Source: Blattabacterium sp. (Cryptocercus punctulatus) str. Cpu (GTDB lineage Bacteria; Bacteroidota; Bacteroidia; Flavobacteriales; Blattabacteriaceae). From it: a stretch of DNA of 64,000 nucleotides. The translations under genes and the position numbers were made by a program. The DNA lies in NCBI RefSeq assembly GCF_000236405.1, contig NC_016621.1:409001-473000 (forward strand). The letters run 5' to 3'. Below, piece by piece: positions 17,524 to 28,070 of this stretch (within the stretch, counting starts at the first letter, position 1; the number at the start of each line of letters is the position of its first letter). The notes beneath the pieces were generated by a model. The model had not been told where the DNA came from. It did not search any database and saw nothing but the letters and a program-made list of their open reading frames with translations.

Positions 17524-17949
17524 TTAAAAGAATATTTCTATATCAGAAAAATAAAATCGACATTCTCTAAAAGCATTCTTATCGCTATCGGATCCATGAA
17601 TAGCATTTTTTTCTAAAGAACTTGCATATAATTTACGTATAGTTCCTACTTTGGCTTTTATTGGATTTTTATTTCCTATTAAATTTCTAAAATTTTTTAC
17701 TGCATTTTCCTTTTCTAGGATAATCAATACTATTGGTCCAGAAGACATGAATTTCACTAACGATTCGAAAAATAAATTTTTTTTATGTTCATAATAAAAT
17801 TTTTTAGCTAATTTTTTGGAAATTTCCGTCATTTTAATTGCTCTTATAAAAAATCCAGCATTAATAATATGAAATAAAATAGGTCCTATATATCCTTTTT
17901 TAACAGCATCAGGTTTTATAATAGCTAATGTAATTTTTCCTATTATCAT
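17524..17949 (-). CDS. ndk: Nucleoside diphosphate kinase
   Basis: Moves the gamma phosphate between nucleotides through a phosphohistidine. 141 residues. The N-terminus TLAIIKPDAVKKGYIG is typical and the active-site segment is NAIHGSDSDKNAFRE (about 117-131) with His120. It completes nucleotide triphosphate formation downstream of the purine genes in this window. The 111 bp between it and the next gene is featureless AT-rich DNA. Confidence 0.97.
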   Translation of the reverse strand: MIIGKITLAIIKPDAVKKGYIGPILFHIINAGFFIRAIKMTEISKKLAKKFYYEHKKNLFFESLVKFMSSGPIVLIILEKENAVKNFRNLIGNKNPIKAKVGTIRKLYASSLEKNAIHGSDSDKNAFRECRFYFSDIEIFF

Positions 17950-18060
17950 ATTTTTATATGAAAAATTATCATATTTGTATTTTTTTTAATTTAAAAAATA
18001 ATTCTAAAATTAGAAATAAATAAAGTAAAAATTACTGTATTTTAAAAAAAATTAGTATTC

Positions 18061-20505
18061 ATGATCATGAATAAAAAAAAAAAGAACAATAAATTTAACT
18101 TTAAAAGTTTTGGAGTTTCCTCTTTTTATTTGTTTAAGAAAATGATTTTAAATGATTATAAATTAGCAAAAATAAGTCGTGAAATAAGTATTTTAGGACG
18201 TAAAGAAGTTTTAAATGGTAGAGCTAAATTTGGAATATTTGGAGATGGAAAAGAAATTCCTCAAATAGCTATGGCTAAAATTTTTAAAAATGGAGATTTT
18301 AGATCTGGATATTATAGAGATCAAACTTTTATGATTGCCATTGGAGTTTTAAATGTAAGAAGTTTTTTTTCTCAGTTATATGCACATTCTGATTTAGAGG
18401 AAGAACCGGTATCTTCTGGTAGAATGATGACATCTCATTTTGGTACACGTCTACTCAATTATGATGGTAATTGGAAAAATTTAATGAACAAAAAAAATTC
18501 TAGTGCAGATATTTCTTCTACTGCTTCTCAAATGCCAAGATTATTAGGGTTAGCTCAAGCTTCCAAAATTTATAAAAATTTAAAAAATTTAAAAAAAACA
18601 CATAAAATATTTTCTCATAATGGAAATGAAGTAGCTTTTGGAACTATTGGAAACGCAAGTATTTCTGAAGGATTATTTTGGGAAACTGTGAATGCATCTT
18701 CAGTATTACAAATACCAATCATTATTTCTATTTGGGATGATGAATATGGAATATCTGTTACTAATAGGTATCAATTCTCAAAAAAAAATATTAGTGATAT
18801 TTTATATGGATTTCAAAGAAATAAAAAAGAAAATGGAATAGAAATTATTCGTGTAAATGGATCCAATTATATAGATCTTACAAAGACTTATATAAAAGCA
18901 GATAAAATAGCACGTTATGAACATGTTCCTGTAATAATACATGTTACTAATTTAACTCAGCCACAAGGACATTCTACTTCTTCATCACATGAAAGATATA
19001 AATCCAAAGAACGTTTAGAATGGGAAAAAAAAAATGATGGAATAAAAAAATTTAGAGATTGGATTTTAAATTTTAAGATTGAAAATGAACCAGGAGTATT
19101 TCAGAATATTGCAGATATTCATTTTTTAGATAAAATAGATATAGAAGCAAAAAAATATGTTCATTCTGAACAAAAAAAGGCTTGGGAATCTTTTCAAAAA
19201 CCTATTGAAAGAATAAAAAATGAAGCTATAACTATTTTAGAAAAGTTGCAAAATACATTTCCTTGTAAAAAATGGATAAAAAATCATATCAAAGAATTAC
19301 ATATAAATAAACATTTATATACTAAAAAATTCATATTTTGTATTGTTCGAAGATCTTTATATTTACTTTCTGAAGAAGAATTTTATAAAAAAAATTTCCT
19401 GATAAAATGGTTAAAAGAAAAATTTAATAAAGAAAAAGAAAATTATTCTTCAAATTTATATAGCATTTCTAAAAAATCATCAATAAAAATTACCGAAATT
19501 AAACCAATTTATTCTGATTATGAAGTAGATGGAAGAATAATTTTAAGAGATAATTTTGATAAATTATTAGAACTATATCCTGATCTTTTAATTTTTGGAG
19601 AAGATGTTGGTAAAATTGGAGATGTCAATCAAGGATTAGAAGGACTTCAAAATAAATATGGAGAAATACGTATTTTTGATACTGGAATACGAGAATCTAC
19701 AATCCTTGGACAAGGAATAGGTCTTGCAATGCGAGGACTTCGTCCCATAGTTGAAATTCAATATATAGATTATATTCTTTATGCTTTGCAAATCATGAGT
19801 GATGATTTAGCAACTTTGCAATATAGAACAAAAGGTGGACAAAAAGCCCCCGTTATTATTAGAACTAGGGGGCATCGTTTAGAAGGGATCTGGCATTCTG
19901 GATCTCCTATGGGAGGAATTATTAATTATTTAAGAGGTATTTTGATACTTGTTCCCAGAAATATGGTAAAAGCAGCCGGTTTTTATAATACTTTGTTATA
20001 TGGGGACGATCCTGCTTTAGTAATTGAGTGTCTAAATGGTTATAGAATCAAGGAAAAATTACCAAAAAATTTAGGTTATTTTAGAATTCCAATTGGAATA
20101 GTAGAAGTTACTAGGATAGGAAAAGATATCACTATAGTTACTTATGGTTCTACATGGAGAATTGTTAATGAAGCATCAAATGAATTATCTAAAATTAATA
20201 TAGAAACTGAAGTAATTGATATTCAATCTTTATTACCTTTTGATCTTCGAAAAGATATTGAAAAAAGTTTAAAAAAAACAAATCGATTATTAATTATTGA
20301 CGAGGATGTTCCAGGAGGGGCCTCTGCTTATATTTTACAAAAAATATTAGAAGAACAAAAGGGGTACTATTATTTAGATTGTCCACCTATTACAATTACG
20401 GCTAAAGAACATCGTCCACCTTATGGATCAGATGGAGATTATTTTTCTAAACCATCTATTGAAGATATTGTAGAAAAAGTATTGAAAATAATGCATAATA
20501 ATTAG
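18061..20505 (+). CDS. Fused 2-oxoacid dehydrogenase E1 alpha/beta (branched-chain or 2-oxoisovalerate type)
   Basis: One 814-residue chain carries both E1 halves. The alpha part (about 30-370) contains GRAKFGIFGDGKEIPQ, YYRDQTFM and a thiamine-diphosphate segment GTIGNASISEGLFWE...WDDEYGIS. The beta part (about 480-814) contains FGEDVGKIGDVNQGLEGL, DTGIRESTILGQGIGLAMRG and IDEDVPGGASAYI. GNA and DDEYGI replace the usual GDG and NNGYAI, a form I associate with flavobacterial fused E1. The substrate is uncertain: branched-chain 2-oxoacids are likely, since ilvE follows, but pyruvate is possible. Codons 5-8 are a run of 11 A (18073-18083). Confidence 0.85.
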   Translation: MIMNKKKKNNKFNFKSFGVSSFYLFKKMILNDYKLAKISREISILGRKEVLNGRAKFGIFGDGKEIPQIAMAKIFKNGDFRSGYYRDQTFMIAIGVLNVRSFFSQLYAHSDLEEEPVSSGRMMTSHFGTRLLNYDGNWKNLMNKKNSSADISSTASQMPRLLGLAQASKIYKNLKNLKKTHKIFSHNGNEVAFGTIGNASISEGLFWETVNASSVLQIPIIISIWDDEYGISVTNRYQFSKKNISDILYGFQRNKKENGIEIIRVNGSNYIDLTKTYIKADKIARYEHVPVIIHVTNLTQPQGHSTSSSHERYKSKERLEWEKKNDGIKKFRDWILNFKIENEPGVFQNIADIHFLDKIDIEAKKYVHSEQKKAWESFQKPIERIKNEAITILEKLQNTFPCKKWIKNHIKELHINKHLYTKKFIFCIVRRSLYLLSEEEFYKKNFLIKWLKEKFNKEKENYSSNLYSISKKSSIKITEIKPIYSDYEVDGRIILRDNFDKLLELYPDLLIFGEDVGKIGDVNQGLEGLQNKYGEIRIFDTGIRESTILGQGIGLAMRGLRPIVEIQYIDYILYALQIMSDDLATLQYRTKGGQKAPVIIRTRGHRLEGIWHSGSPMGGIINYLRGILILVPRNMVKAAGFYNTLLYGDDPALVIECLNGYRIKEKLPKNLGYFRIPIGIVEVTRIGKDITIVTYGSTWRIVNEASNELSKINIETEVIDIQSLLPFDLRKDIEKSLKKTNRLLIIDEDVPGGASAYILQKILEEQKGYYYLDCPPITITAKEHRPPYGSDGDYFSKPSIEDIVEKVLKIMHNN

Positions 20506-20539
20506 TTAATAAATAGATAAGTAGTAGTAATAAAATTAT

Positions 20540-20547
20540 TATCTTTG
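20540..20547 (+). promoter_or_regulatory. Candidate -7 promoter box for ilvE
   Basis: TATCTTTG fits the TAnnTTTG consensus and lies 42 bases before the ATG at 20590, inside the 84 bp gap after the fused E1 gene. It also argues against translation starting at the TTG at 20545, which lies within the box. No good -33 box was seen. Confidence 0.35.
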
Positions 20548-20589
20548 AATTATCAAAAAGATTCAGTGTTATTTTTATCATTATTATAT

Positions 20590-21657
20590 ATGAAAATAAA
20601 AATAAAAAGAAACTTGCATTCAAGAATTAAAAAAATGGATTTCGAAAATATTTCTTTTGGAAATCACTATTCGGATCATATGTATTATTCAGAATTTCGA
20701 AATGGAAATTGGATAAATTCTATTATTAAACCATTTGGAAATATTATGTTTTCTCCTGGATCTCTTGTTTTTCATTACGGTCAATCTGTTTTCGAGGGGA
20801 TGAAAGCTTATAAAGATAAACATGAAGAAGTATTTTTATTCCGTCCAAAAGAAAATTTTAAAAGAATGAATCGATCTGCTATACGTTTGGAAATGACGAC
20901 AATTCCAGAATATATTTTTATGAATGGATTAAAAAGTTTAATAAATATAGATAGAGATTGGGTTCCAAAAAAGTATGGACAATCTTTATATATTCGTCCT
21001 ATTTTAATTGCAATAGATAAATGTTTGTCGGCAAAGCCCTCTAAGGATTATCTATTTATGATTATATCTACACCAGCAGATTATTATTATAAAAAACCTT
21101 TAAAAATAAAAATAGAAGAAAAATATAGTCGTTCTGCATCTGGAGGGGTTGGGTTTACTAAAGCTTCTGGTAATTATGCCTCTTCATTTTATCCTACTAG
21201 ATTAGCTAAAGAAGAGGGATTTGATCAGATATTATGGACAGATTCTTCTACTCATACATTGATTGAAGAATCTGGAACTATGAATGTATTTTTTTGGTTA
21301 AAAAATAAACTTATTACTCCATTATCTAATGAGAATATATTAAGTGGAATAACCTGTAAAAGTATTCTTTCTTTAGCTAAAGAAGAAGGATTAGAGATAG
21401 AAGAACGAAAATTAAGGGTTTCAGAAATTATAGATGGATTGAAAAATAAGATCTTAAAAGAAGCTTTTGGTTGTGGTACGGCCGTAGTTGTCACTTATTT
21501 TGAAATAATTAGTTATAAAGGTAAAAATTTTTTTTTACCTGATATTTTAGATAAAGAAAGGATATCAATTCGATTAAGAAAAAGATTATTAGATATACAA
21601 CATAATTTATCGGTAGATCCTTTTGGATGGAGGTTAAAATTAAAAAGAATTTTGTAA
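20590..21657 (+). CDS. ilvE: Branched-chain amino acid aminotransferase
   Basis: A PLP fold type IV enzyme that makes Val, Leu and Ile from their 2-oxoacids. Start at the ATG at 20590 (MKIKIKRNLHSR), giving 355 residues; the longer frame relies on a TTG. Visible are SLVFHYGQSVFEGMKAYK (about 57-74), YIRPILIA, the PLP lysine segment GVGFTKASGNYASS (about 186-199), and EESGTMNVFFW (about 220-230) with the phosphate-cup residues. It belongs to the large fused subgroup related to mammalian BCAT. argS starts 5 bp later. Confidence 0.95.
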   Translation: MKIKIKRNLHSRIKKMDFENISFGNHYSDHMYYSEFRNGNWINSIIKPFGNIMFSPGSLVFHYGQSVFEGMKAYKDKHEEVFLFRPKENFKRMNRSAIRLEMTTIPEYIFMNGLKSLINIDRDWVPKKYGQSLYIRPILIAIDKCLSAKPSKDYLFMIISTPADYYYKKPLKIKIEEKYSRSASGGVGFTKASGNYASSFYPTRLAKEEGFDQILWTDSSTHTLIEESGTMNVFFWLKNKLITPLSNENILSGITCKSILSLAKEEGLEIEERKLRVSEIIDGLKNKILKEAFGCGTAVVVTYFEIISYKGKNFFLPDILDKERISIRLRKRLLDIQHNLSVDPFGWRLKLKRIL

Positions 21658-21662
21658 GATCT

Positions 21663-23423
21663 ATGAATAAAAAATTTCAATCCATAGAACATATAACAAA
21701 ACAATCTTTATCTATTTTATATAGATTGGAACCTTGTCCAAGTTTGAATTTTCAATATACTAAGAAAGAATATATAGGAGATATTACTTTGATTTTATTT
21801 CCTTTATCTGAAAAATTAAAAAAACCTGTAGAAAAAATTGGAAAAGATATTGGAAATTATGTAAATAGTCAATTAGGAGATATGATCACTTTTTCTATTA
21901 TAGGTGGTTTTTTAAATTTTATTTTTAAGGATAGTTATTATCTTCATATTCTTAAACAAATGTTGAATAAAAATTTTTATAATTTAAAATTACCATCTGA
22001 AAATATAATAGTGGAATACTCTTCTCCTAACGCAAATAAACCTCTTCATTTAGGTCATATTAGAAATAGCCTTATTGGACATTCTATATCCAAAATTCTG
22101 AAAATTGTGGGACATAAAATAACTAAAATTCAAATGATTAATGATAGAGGAATACATATATGTAAATCTATGATTGCTTGGAAAAAATTAGGTAAAGGAG
22201 AAACCCCTAATAGTTCCAAAATGAAAGGTGATCACTTTGTCGGTAAATATTATAATCTATTTGATAAAATTTATCATAAGGAAATTCACGATTATTCCAA
22301 AAAAAATAAAGATTACAATGATAAAAATATTCCTATTCTAAAACAGGCAAGAATTTTATTAAAAAAATGGGAATCTGGACATCATGAAACTATAAATATT
22401 TGGAAAAAAATGAACAAATGGGTTTATGAAGGATTTAAAGAAACTTATAAAAAGTTGGGAATCAATTTTGATAAAATAGAATATGAAAGTCATGTTTATA
22501 AATTTGGAAAAAATATTGTAAAAAATGGTCTAAAAAAAGGTCTATTTTTTAAAAAAAAAGATGGATCTATTTGGGTAAATTTGGAAAAAGAAGGATTTGA
22601 TCAAAAACTTTTATTACGATCAGATGAAACTTCTGTTTATATAACCCAAGATATAGGAACTGCTGTAGAACGTTTTAAAAAATATTGTATAGATAGGTTA
22701 ATTTATATTGTAGGAAAAGAACAAGATTATCATTTTCAAGTACTTTTTAGTATATTAAAACGTTTAGGATATATATGGGTAAAAAAATTATCTCATCTTT
22801 CTTATGGAATGGTAGATTTATCAAGTGGTAAAATGAAATCTAGAATGGGGAATATTATAGATGCTGATAGTTTGATATTAGAAATGTATTCCATTGTAAA
22901 AAAAATTTTTTTTAAAAATTTTTCCAATATGGAAAAAGAAAAATATTCTGAAGTAATAGGATTAGGAGCTATAAAATATTACTTTCTTCAAGTAGATCCT
23001 AGAAAAAGGATTCTTTTTCATCCAGAAAAATCTATAGATTTTAAGGGTAAAACTGGAACATATATTCAATACACTTATTCTAGAATTCGTTCATTAGAAC
23101 GAAATTTTTTAAATTTATGTTCCTTAACTAATAAGGATTGGTCAAATATCAAATTTGATCTTTATGAAAAAAAAATGATTAAAATTCTTCAAAAATATCC
23201 ATTAATATTAAAAAAATCAGCAATGTATTTGAATCCTTCTTTAGTAGCAAATTATGTTTATGAAGTTTCTAAAAATTTTAACAATCTCTATCAAAATAAA
23301 AGATTAATAGATCCTTTAAAGATTATTCATAGTAATATTAGAATGAATATTATTCATGTTACAGGAAATATTTTAAAATCAGGAATGAGTTTATTAGGAA
23401 TCAAAATGCTTGATCGTATGTAA
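21663..23423 (+). CDS. argS: Arginyl-tRNA synthetase
   Basis: Class I synthetase charging tRNA-Arg. The frame opens at 21627 inside ilvE, but the ATG at 21663 (MNKKFQSIEHI) avoids a 31-bp overlap and gives a normal N-terminus, 586 residues. The N-terminal additional domain (about 1-105) is followed by the HIGH-like segment SSPNANKPLHLGHIRNS (about 119-135), SYGMVDLSSGKMKSRMGN in place of KMSKS (about 380-397), and the helical DALR anticodon domain near the C-terminus (SLVANYVYEVSKNFNNLYQ). Confidence 0.95.
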   Translation: MNKKFQSIEHITKQSLSILYRLEPCPSLNFQYTKKEYIGDITLILFPLSEKLKKPVEKIGKDIGNYVNSQLGDMITFSIIGGFLNFIFKDSYYLHILKQMLNKNFYNLKLPSENIIVEYSSPNANKPLHLGHIRNSLIGHSISKILKIVGHKITKIQMINDRGIHICKSMIAWKKLGKGETPNSSKMKGDHFVGKYYNLFDKIYHKEIHDYSKKNKDYNDKNIPILKQARILLKKWESGHHETINIWKKMNKWVYEGFKETYKKLGINFDKIEYESHVYKFGKNIVKNGLKKGLFFKKKDGSIWVNLEKEGFDQKLLLRSDETSVYITQDIGTAVERFKKYCIDRLIYIVGKEQDYHFQVLFSILKRLGYIWVKKLSHLSYGMVDLSSGKMKSRMGNIIDADSLILEMYSIVKKIFFKNFSNMEKEKYSEVIGLGAIKYYFLQVDPRKRILFHPEKSIDFKGKTGTYIQYTYSRIRSLERNFLNLCSLTNKDWSNIKFDLYEKKMIKILQKYPLILKKSAMYLNPSLVANYVYEVSKNFNNLYQNKRLIDPLKIIHSNIRMNIIHVTGNILKSGMSLLGIKMLDRM

Positions 23424-23438
23424 TAAATAAACACACTT

Positions 23439-24776
23439 ATGTTTGAATATTTACAAAAAAAATTAGATAAAGCTCTTCATATTTTCAAAGGAAATAGTAG
23501 AATAAACGAAATCAATATAGCAGAAACACTAAAAGATATTCGTAAAGCTCTTATTGATGCAGATGTTAATTATAAGATAGCTAAAATATTTGTTCAAAAA
23601 GTTAAAGAAAAATCTATTGGTAAAAAAGTACTCTCTTCTTTAAATCCAAAACAATTAATTATAAAAATAATATATGATGAATTAGTTTCCTTAATGGGTA
23701 AAAAAAATATAGAAATAAATATTTCTAATAATCCTACTATTATATTAATTTGTGGATTACAAGGTAGTGGAAAAACTTCTTTTTCTTCTAAACTTTCTTT
23801 TTTTTTAAAAAAAAAAAAGAAAAACCCTTTATTAGTAGCAGCCGATATTCATCGTCCTGCAGCTATAGATCAATTAAAAATTATAGCAGAAAAAAATAAT
23901 CTTCCCGTATTTTTCTTAAAAAAAAGTAAAAATATAATAGAAATTTTTGACAAGTCTCTTATTTATGCTTCTGAAAAAAAATGCAATGTCATTATTATTG
24001 ATACTGCAGGGAGATTAGCAATTGATAAAATTATGATGGATGAAATTCAAAAAATTTATCAATATTCTAAACCAGATGAAACTTTATTCGTTGTAGATTC
24101 AATGACTGGACAAGATGCTATAAATACTGTTCAAAGTTTTTCCAAATTTTTGAATATTGATGGAATAGTCATGACTAAATTAGACGGGGATAGTAGAGGT
24201 GGAGCAGCTATTACTATGTCTAGTGTCATTGGAAAACCTATTAAATTTATTAGTAATGGAGAAAAAATAGAAAATCTAGAAATTTTTTATCCAGAAAGAA
24301 TAGCTAATAGAATTTTAGGAATGGGAGATATAGTTTCTTTGGTAGAAAAAATTCAGGAACAATTTGATGAGGAAAAAACTAAAAAAATTTATAAAAAAAT
24401 ATCAAAAAATCGTTTTGATTTTGAAGATTTATTAGAGCATATTCAACAAGTAAAAAAAATAGGAAGTATTAAAAATATTGTTTCCATGATTCCTGGTATG
24501 GAAAAAATTATTGATAATAAAAATAAAAAAAAATATTCTTTCAAAGAAATAGAATCTATTATTTTATCCATGACTCCTTATGAAAGGAATCATCCCAAAA
24601 TACTTACTGATATAAAAAGAAAAAAAAGAATATCAAATGGATCTGGGATTTCATTAAAAAATATAGATCTTTTATTAAAACAATTTTCTAACATAAGTAA
24701 AATAATGAAAACTATTAAGGATAATTCAGGGAAAGATATTATAAAAAATTTTTTATCAAAAATTATTAATAAATAA
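23439..24776 (+). CDS. ffh: Signal recognition particle GTPase
   Basis: SRP54 homologue that binds 4.5S RNA and signal sequences and delivers ribosomes to FtsY. 445 residues. The N domain (about 1-95) precedes the G domain with GLQGSGKTSFSSKL (about 105-118), the DIHRPAAIDQL helix, DTAGRLAIDK and TKLDGDSRGGAA. The M domain (about 300-445) contains GSIKNIVSMIPG and SGISLKNIDLLLKQF. Bases 23798-23818 are T9A12 within the P-loop-following codons, a strong homopolymer junction. No SRP RNA was recognised nearby. Confidence 0.96.
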   Translation: MFEYLQKKLDKALHIFKGNSRINEINIAETLKDIRKALIDADVNYKIAKIFVQKVKEKSIGKKVLSSLNPKQLIIKIIYDELVSLMGKKNIEINISNNPTIILICGLQGSGKTSFSSKLSFFLKKKKKNPLLVAADIHRPAAIDQLKIIAEKNNLPVFFLKKSKNIIEIFDKSLIYASEKKCNVIIIDTAGRLAIDKIMMDEIQKIYQYSKPDETLFVVDSMTGQDAINTVQSFSKFLNIDGIVMTKLDGDSRGGAAITMSSVIGKPIKFISNGEKIENLEIFYPERIANRILGMGDIVSLVEKIQEQFDEEKTKKIYKKISKNRFDFEDLLEHIQQVKKIGSIKNIVSMIPGMEKIIDNKNKKKYSFKEIESIILSMTPYERNHPKILTDIKRKKRISNGSGISLKNIDLLLKQFSNISKIMKTIKDNSGKDIIKNFLSKIINK

Positions 24777-24914
24777 AATATAATGTAAAAAGTTATTGGA
24801 TTAACTTTAATAAAAGTTTTCTTTTATTGAAAATATTTTTAATTTTGTTCGTTATATGTTTAAATATCCCAATAGGGGTATTTTATTTTGAATAATATGA
24901 ATGAGTAAATCATA

Positions 24915-26513
24915 ATGAAAGGTTTTTTAAATAGAGATAGATTTTTAAGAATTTTAGAAAATATAAATATTTGGGATATTATTATTGTTGGAGGAGGAGC
25001 AACAGGATTAGGAATAGCATTAGATTCAGCTTCTAGAGGATTTAAAACTTTACTTTTAGAACAAAATGATTTTTCTAAAGGAACTTCTAGTCGTAGTACG
25101 AAATTGATACACGGTGGAATAAGATATTTAGCTCAAGGAAATATAAAATTAGTTTATGAAGCTTTGCAAGAGAGGGGGTATTTGTTAAAAAATGCTCCTC
25201 ATTTAGTGAAAAAAAAACGATTTATTATTCCTATTTTTAATTGGAAAATGGGGATTTTGTATTGGACTGGTTTAAAAATTTATGAATGGTTATCTGGATC
25301 CTTGAGTTTTGGAAATTCTCAATTTTTATCTAAAAATGAAATACTAAAAATGTTTCCTGAAATTAGATCAAATAATTTAAAAGGAGGGATTTTATATTAT
25401 GATGGACAATTTGATGATGCTCGTTTAGCTATTGATTTAGCACAAACTTGTGTTCAACAAGGTGGAGTATTATTAAATTATTTTAAAGTGAAAAATCTTA
25501 TTAAAAAAATAGAAAATAAAATAATTGGAGTAATAGCTTATGATCTTGAAACTAAAAAAAAATATTCTATTTATTCAAAAATAGTGATTAATGCAACTGG
25601 AGTTTTTTCCGATACTATTTTAAAAATGGATGATTCCACATCTACTATTTTGATAAAGCCTAGTCAAGGAACGCATATTGTATTAAAAAAATCTTTTTTT
25701 AGTAGTTCAGATGCTATAGTAATTCCAAAAACTTCGGATGGAAGAATTCTATTTAGTATACCATGGTATGATCATGTTTTAGTAGGAACTACAGATACAT
25801 TTTTGGAAAAAAGTGTTCTTGAACCCAAACCTTTAGAAAAAGAAATAGATTTTATTTTACAAACTTTTAATCAATATTTTTTATATAATCCGAATAAAAA
25901 AGACATTTTAAGTGCTTTTTCTGGATTACGTCCTCTTTTCGTACCTCCTAATTTATCTTATTCTTCTACTAAAGACATTTCTAGATCTCATAAATTAATG
26001 ATGAGTCCTTCAGGTTTAATAACTATTATAGGAGGGAAATGGACTACATATAGAAAAATGGCAGAAGAAACCGTAAATAAAGCTATTGAAATTGGAAAAT
26101 TAAAGAAAGTTTCTTCTATAACCAAAAATCTTAAGATTTTTGGTTATAGAACTGATTTTTATTCATGTAAAAATTATAATAATTGGGGGGATAAATATGG
26201 AGAAGAAGAAATTCATATTCAAAAATTAATTGAGGAAAATCCTTTATGGGGAGATCCATTAATTTATCAATATCCTTATCATTGTACAAAAGCAGAAGTT
26301 ATATGGATGGTACGTTATGAAATGGCTAGAACAATTGAAGATGTTTTAGCAAGAAGATTTCGTTTATTATTTTTAAATGCTAAAATAGCAATAGATATAG
26401 CACCAATAATAGCATCATTAATGGCAAAAGAACTTTATCGAGATAAAGAATGGGAAGAATCTCAGATAGCTTCTTTTAAAGAATTAGCCATGCAATATTA
26501 TTATCCATTTTGA
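24915..26513 (+). CDS. glpD: Aerobic glycerol-3-phosphate dehydrogenase
   Basis: FAD enzyme oxidising glycerol-3-phosphate to dihydroxyacetone phosphate and passing electrons to quinone at the inner membrane. 532 residues. The FAD dinucleotide fold is [19 protein letters not shown] (about 18-36), followed by [17 protein letters not shown] (about 56-72), and the C-terminal conserved part holds [20 protein letters not shown] (about 451-470). It opens a three-gene glycerol cassette with glpK and glpF. The 138 bp upstream is AT-rich without a clear consensus promoter. Confidence 0.95.
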   Translation: MKGFLNRDRFLRILENINIWDIIIVGGGATGLGIALDSASRGFKTLLLEQNDFSKGTSSRSTKLIHGGIRYLAQGNIKLVYEALQERGYLLKNAPHLVKKKRFIIPIFNWKMGILYWTGLKIYEWLSGSLSFGNSQFLSKNEILKMFPEIRSNNLKGGILYYDGQFDDARLAIDLAQTCVQQGGVLLNYFKVKNLIKKIENKIIGVIAYDLETKKKYSIYSKIVINATGVFSDTILKMDDSTSTILIKPSQGTHIVLKKSFFSSSDAIVIPKTSDGRILFSIPWYDHVLVGTTDTFLEKSVLEPKPLEKEIDFILQTFNQYFLYNPNKKDILSAFSGLRPLFVPPNLSYSSTKDISRSHKLMMSPSGLITIIGGKWTTYRKMAEETVNKAIEIGKLKKVSSITKNLKIFGYRTDFYSCKNYNNWGDKYGEEEIHIQKLIEENPLWGDPLIYQYPYHCTKAEVIWMVRYEMARTIEDVLARRFRLLFLNAKIAIDIAPIIASLMAKELYRDKEWEESQIASFKELAMQYYYPF

Positions 26514-26553
26514 TTTTTTAAGGAGAAAATTTTTTGTAATTATTTATATGTTT

Positions 26554-28044
26554 ATGAAAAAATATGTTCTATCGTTAGATCAAGGAACTACGAGTTCTAG
26601 AGCTATTATTTTTGATCAAATTGGAAATATTATTTCCGTAGCTCAAAGAGAGTTTACACAAATTTATCCTTATCCTGGATGGGTGGAACATAATGCAGAA
26701 GAAATCTGGTCTACACAAGCTTCAGTTGCTTTAGAAGCAATTTTAAAAGCAAATTTAGAAGGAGAAAATATTATTTCGATAGGAATCACTAATCAAAGAG
26801 AAACTACTGTAGTATGGGATAAAAAAACGGGGGAACCAATTTTTAATGCTATTGTTTGGCAAGATAGACGAACATCTAATTATTGTGATAAAATCAAGTG
26901 TGATGGATTAACTGAAATGATTAGAAAAAAAACTGGTCTTATTATAGATCCCTATTTTTCTGCTACTAAAATAAAATGGATATTAGAAAATATTCCAGGA
27001 GCTAAAAAAAGAGCTCATTCTGGATATTTAGCTTTTGGTACTATAGATTCATGGTTAATATGGAATTTAACTGGGAAAAAAATTCACGTTACGGATGTGA
27101 CTAATGCATCTCGTACTATGCTTTTCAACATTCATACTCTTAGTTGGGATCAAGATTTAATAAATTTATTTGATATTCCAAAAACAATGCTTCCAGAAGT
27201 AAAATCATCTAGTGAAATTTTTGGTTATACAACTGGACATATACTTTCTCATAAGATTCCTATATCTGGAATTGCTGGAGATCAACAGTCAGCTCTTTTT
27301 GGTCAAATGTGTACAAAAATTGGAATGGTAAAAAATACTTATGGGACTGGTTGTTTTATGTTAATGAATGTAGGAGAAAATCCTGTTTTTTCTCAAAATA
27401 ATTTAATAACTACTATTGCTTGGAAAATTAAAGATAAAGTTCAATATGCTTTAGAAGGTAGTGTTTTTATTGCAGGAGCCGTTGTACAATGGCTTAGGGA
27501 TGGATTAGGGTTACTTTTATCTTCAAGTGAAGCAGAAATCCTTGCTTCTTCAGTAGAAGATACAGAAGGAATGTATATGGTCCCCGCTTTTTCTGGATTA
27601 GGGGCACCTTATTGGGATCAAAGAGCTAGAGGGACTATTGTTGGAATTACTAGGGGGACTTCTTCTGCACATTTTGTTCGTGCAGCTTTAGAAAGTATTG
27701 CTTTTCAAAATATGGATGTACTAAAAGCAATGGAAGCAGATTCTGGGATTTCTATTAAAGAAATTCGTGTAGATGGAGGTGCTACAGTAAATAAATTATT
27801 AATGCAATTTCAATCTGATATTTTAAATGTAAAAGTTGTTAAATCTAAAATTTCTGAACTTACAGCAGCAGGAGCAGCTTATTTAGCTGGATTAGCTGTA
27901 AATTATTGGAATAGTCTTGAAGAAATTCAAGATAATTGGAAAATGGACCAGATTTTTGAACCGAAAAGGATGTCCAGTCGTTTGGAAAGAATTCAAGGTT
28001 GGAAAAAAGCGATAAAAACAACCCGTACTTGGTCTAGTAAGTAA
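26554..28044 (+). CDS. glpK: Glycerol kinase
   Basis: Phosphorylates glycerol with ATP, trapping it in the cell. From the ATG at 26554 it is 496 residues; an ATG two codons earlier (26548) is possible. The FGGY/actin fold shows [16 protein letters not shown] (about 5-20), VWQDRRTS (about 101-108), [26 protein letters not shown] (about 240-252) and [18 protein letters not shown] (about 408-425). Its product is the substrate of GlpD and its substrate enters through GlpF, the flanking genes. Confidence 0.96.
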   Translation: MKKYVLSLDQGTTSSRAIIFDQIGNIISVAQREFTQIYPYPGWVEHNAEEIWSTQASVALEAILKANLEGENIISIGITNQRETTVVWDKKTGEPIFNAIVWQDRRTSNYCDKIKCDGLTEMIRKKTGLIIDPYFSATKIKWILENIPGAKKRAHSGYLAFGTIDSWLIWNLTGKKIHVTDVTNASRTMLFNIHTLSWDQDLINLFDIPKTMLPEVKSSSEIFGYTTGHILSHKIPISGIAGDQQSALFGQMCTKIGMVKNTYGTGCFMLMNVGENPVFSQNNLITTIAWKIKDKVQYALEGSVFIAGAVVQWLRDGLGLLLSSSEAEILASSVEDTEGMYMVPAFSGLGAPYWDQRARGTIVGITRGTSSAHFVRAALESIAFQNMDVLKAMEADSGISIKEIRVDGGATVNKLLMQFQSDILNVKVVKSKISELTAAGAAYLAGLAVNYWNSLEEIQDNWKMDQIFEPKRMSSRLERIQGWKKAIKTTRTWSSK

Positions 28045-28070
28045 ATTTTTTTTATAAAAATGAAAATAAA

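Noticed and set aside
18061-20505. Fused E1 as a recent gene fusion
   Set aside because: The chain keeps both halves with a linker of family-like length, and I recall the same fusion in free-living Flavobacteriia, so it is ancestral.
24827-24895. Short hydrophobic reading frame with a TTG start upstream of glpD (KIFLILFVICLNIPIG)
   Set aside because: Only 22 codons, AT-rich, with no family match and no start context; hydrophobic short frames arise easily in T-rich DNA.
26548-26553. Two extra N-terminal codons for glpK
   Set aside because: Both ATGs are possible, but the second gives the family-like [11 protein letters not shown] start; the difference is trivial.
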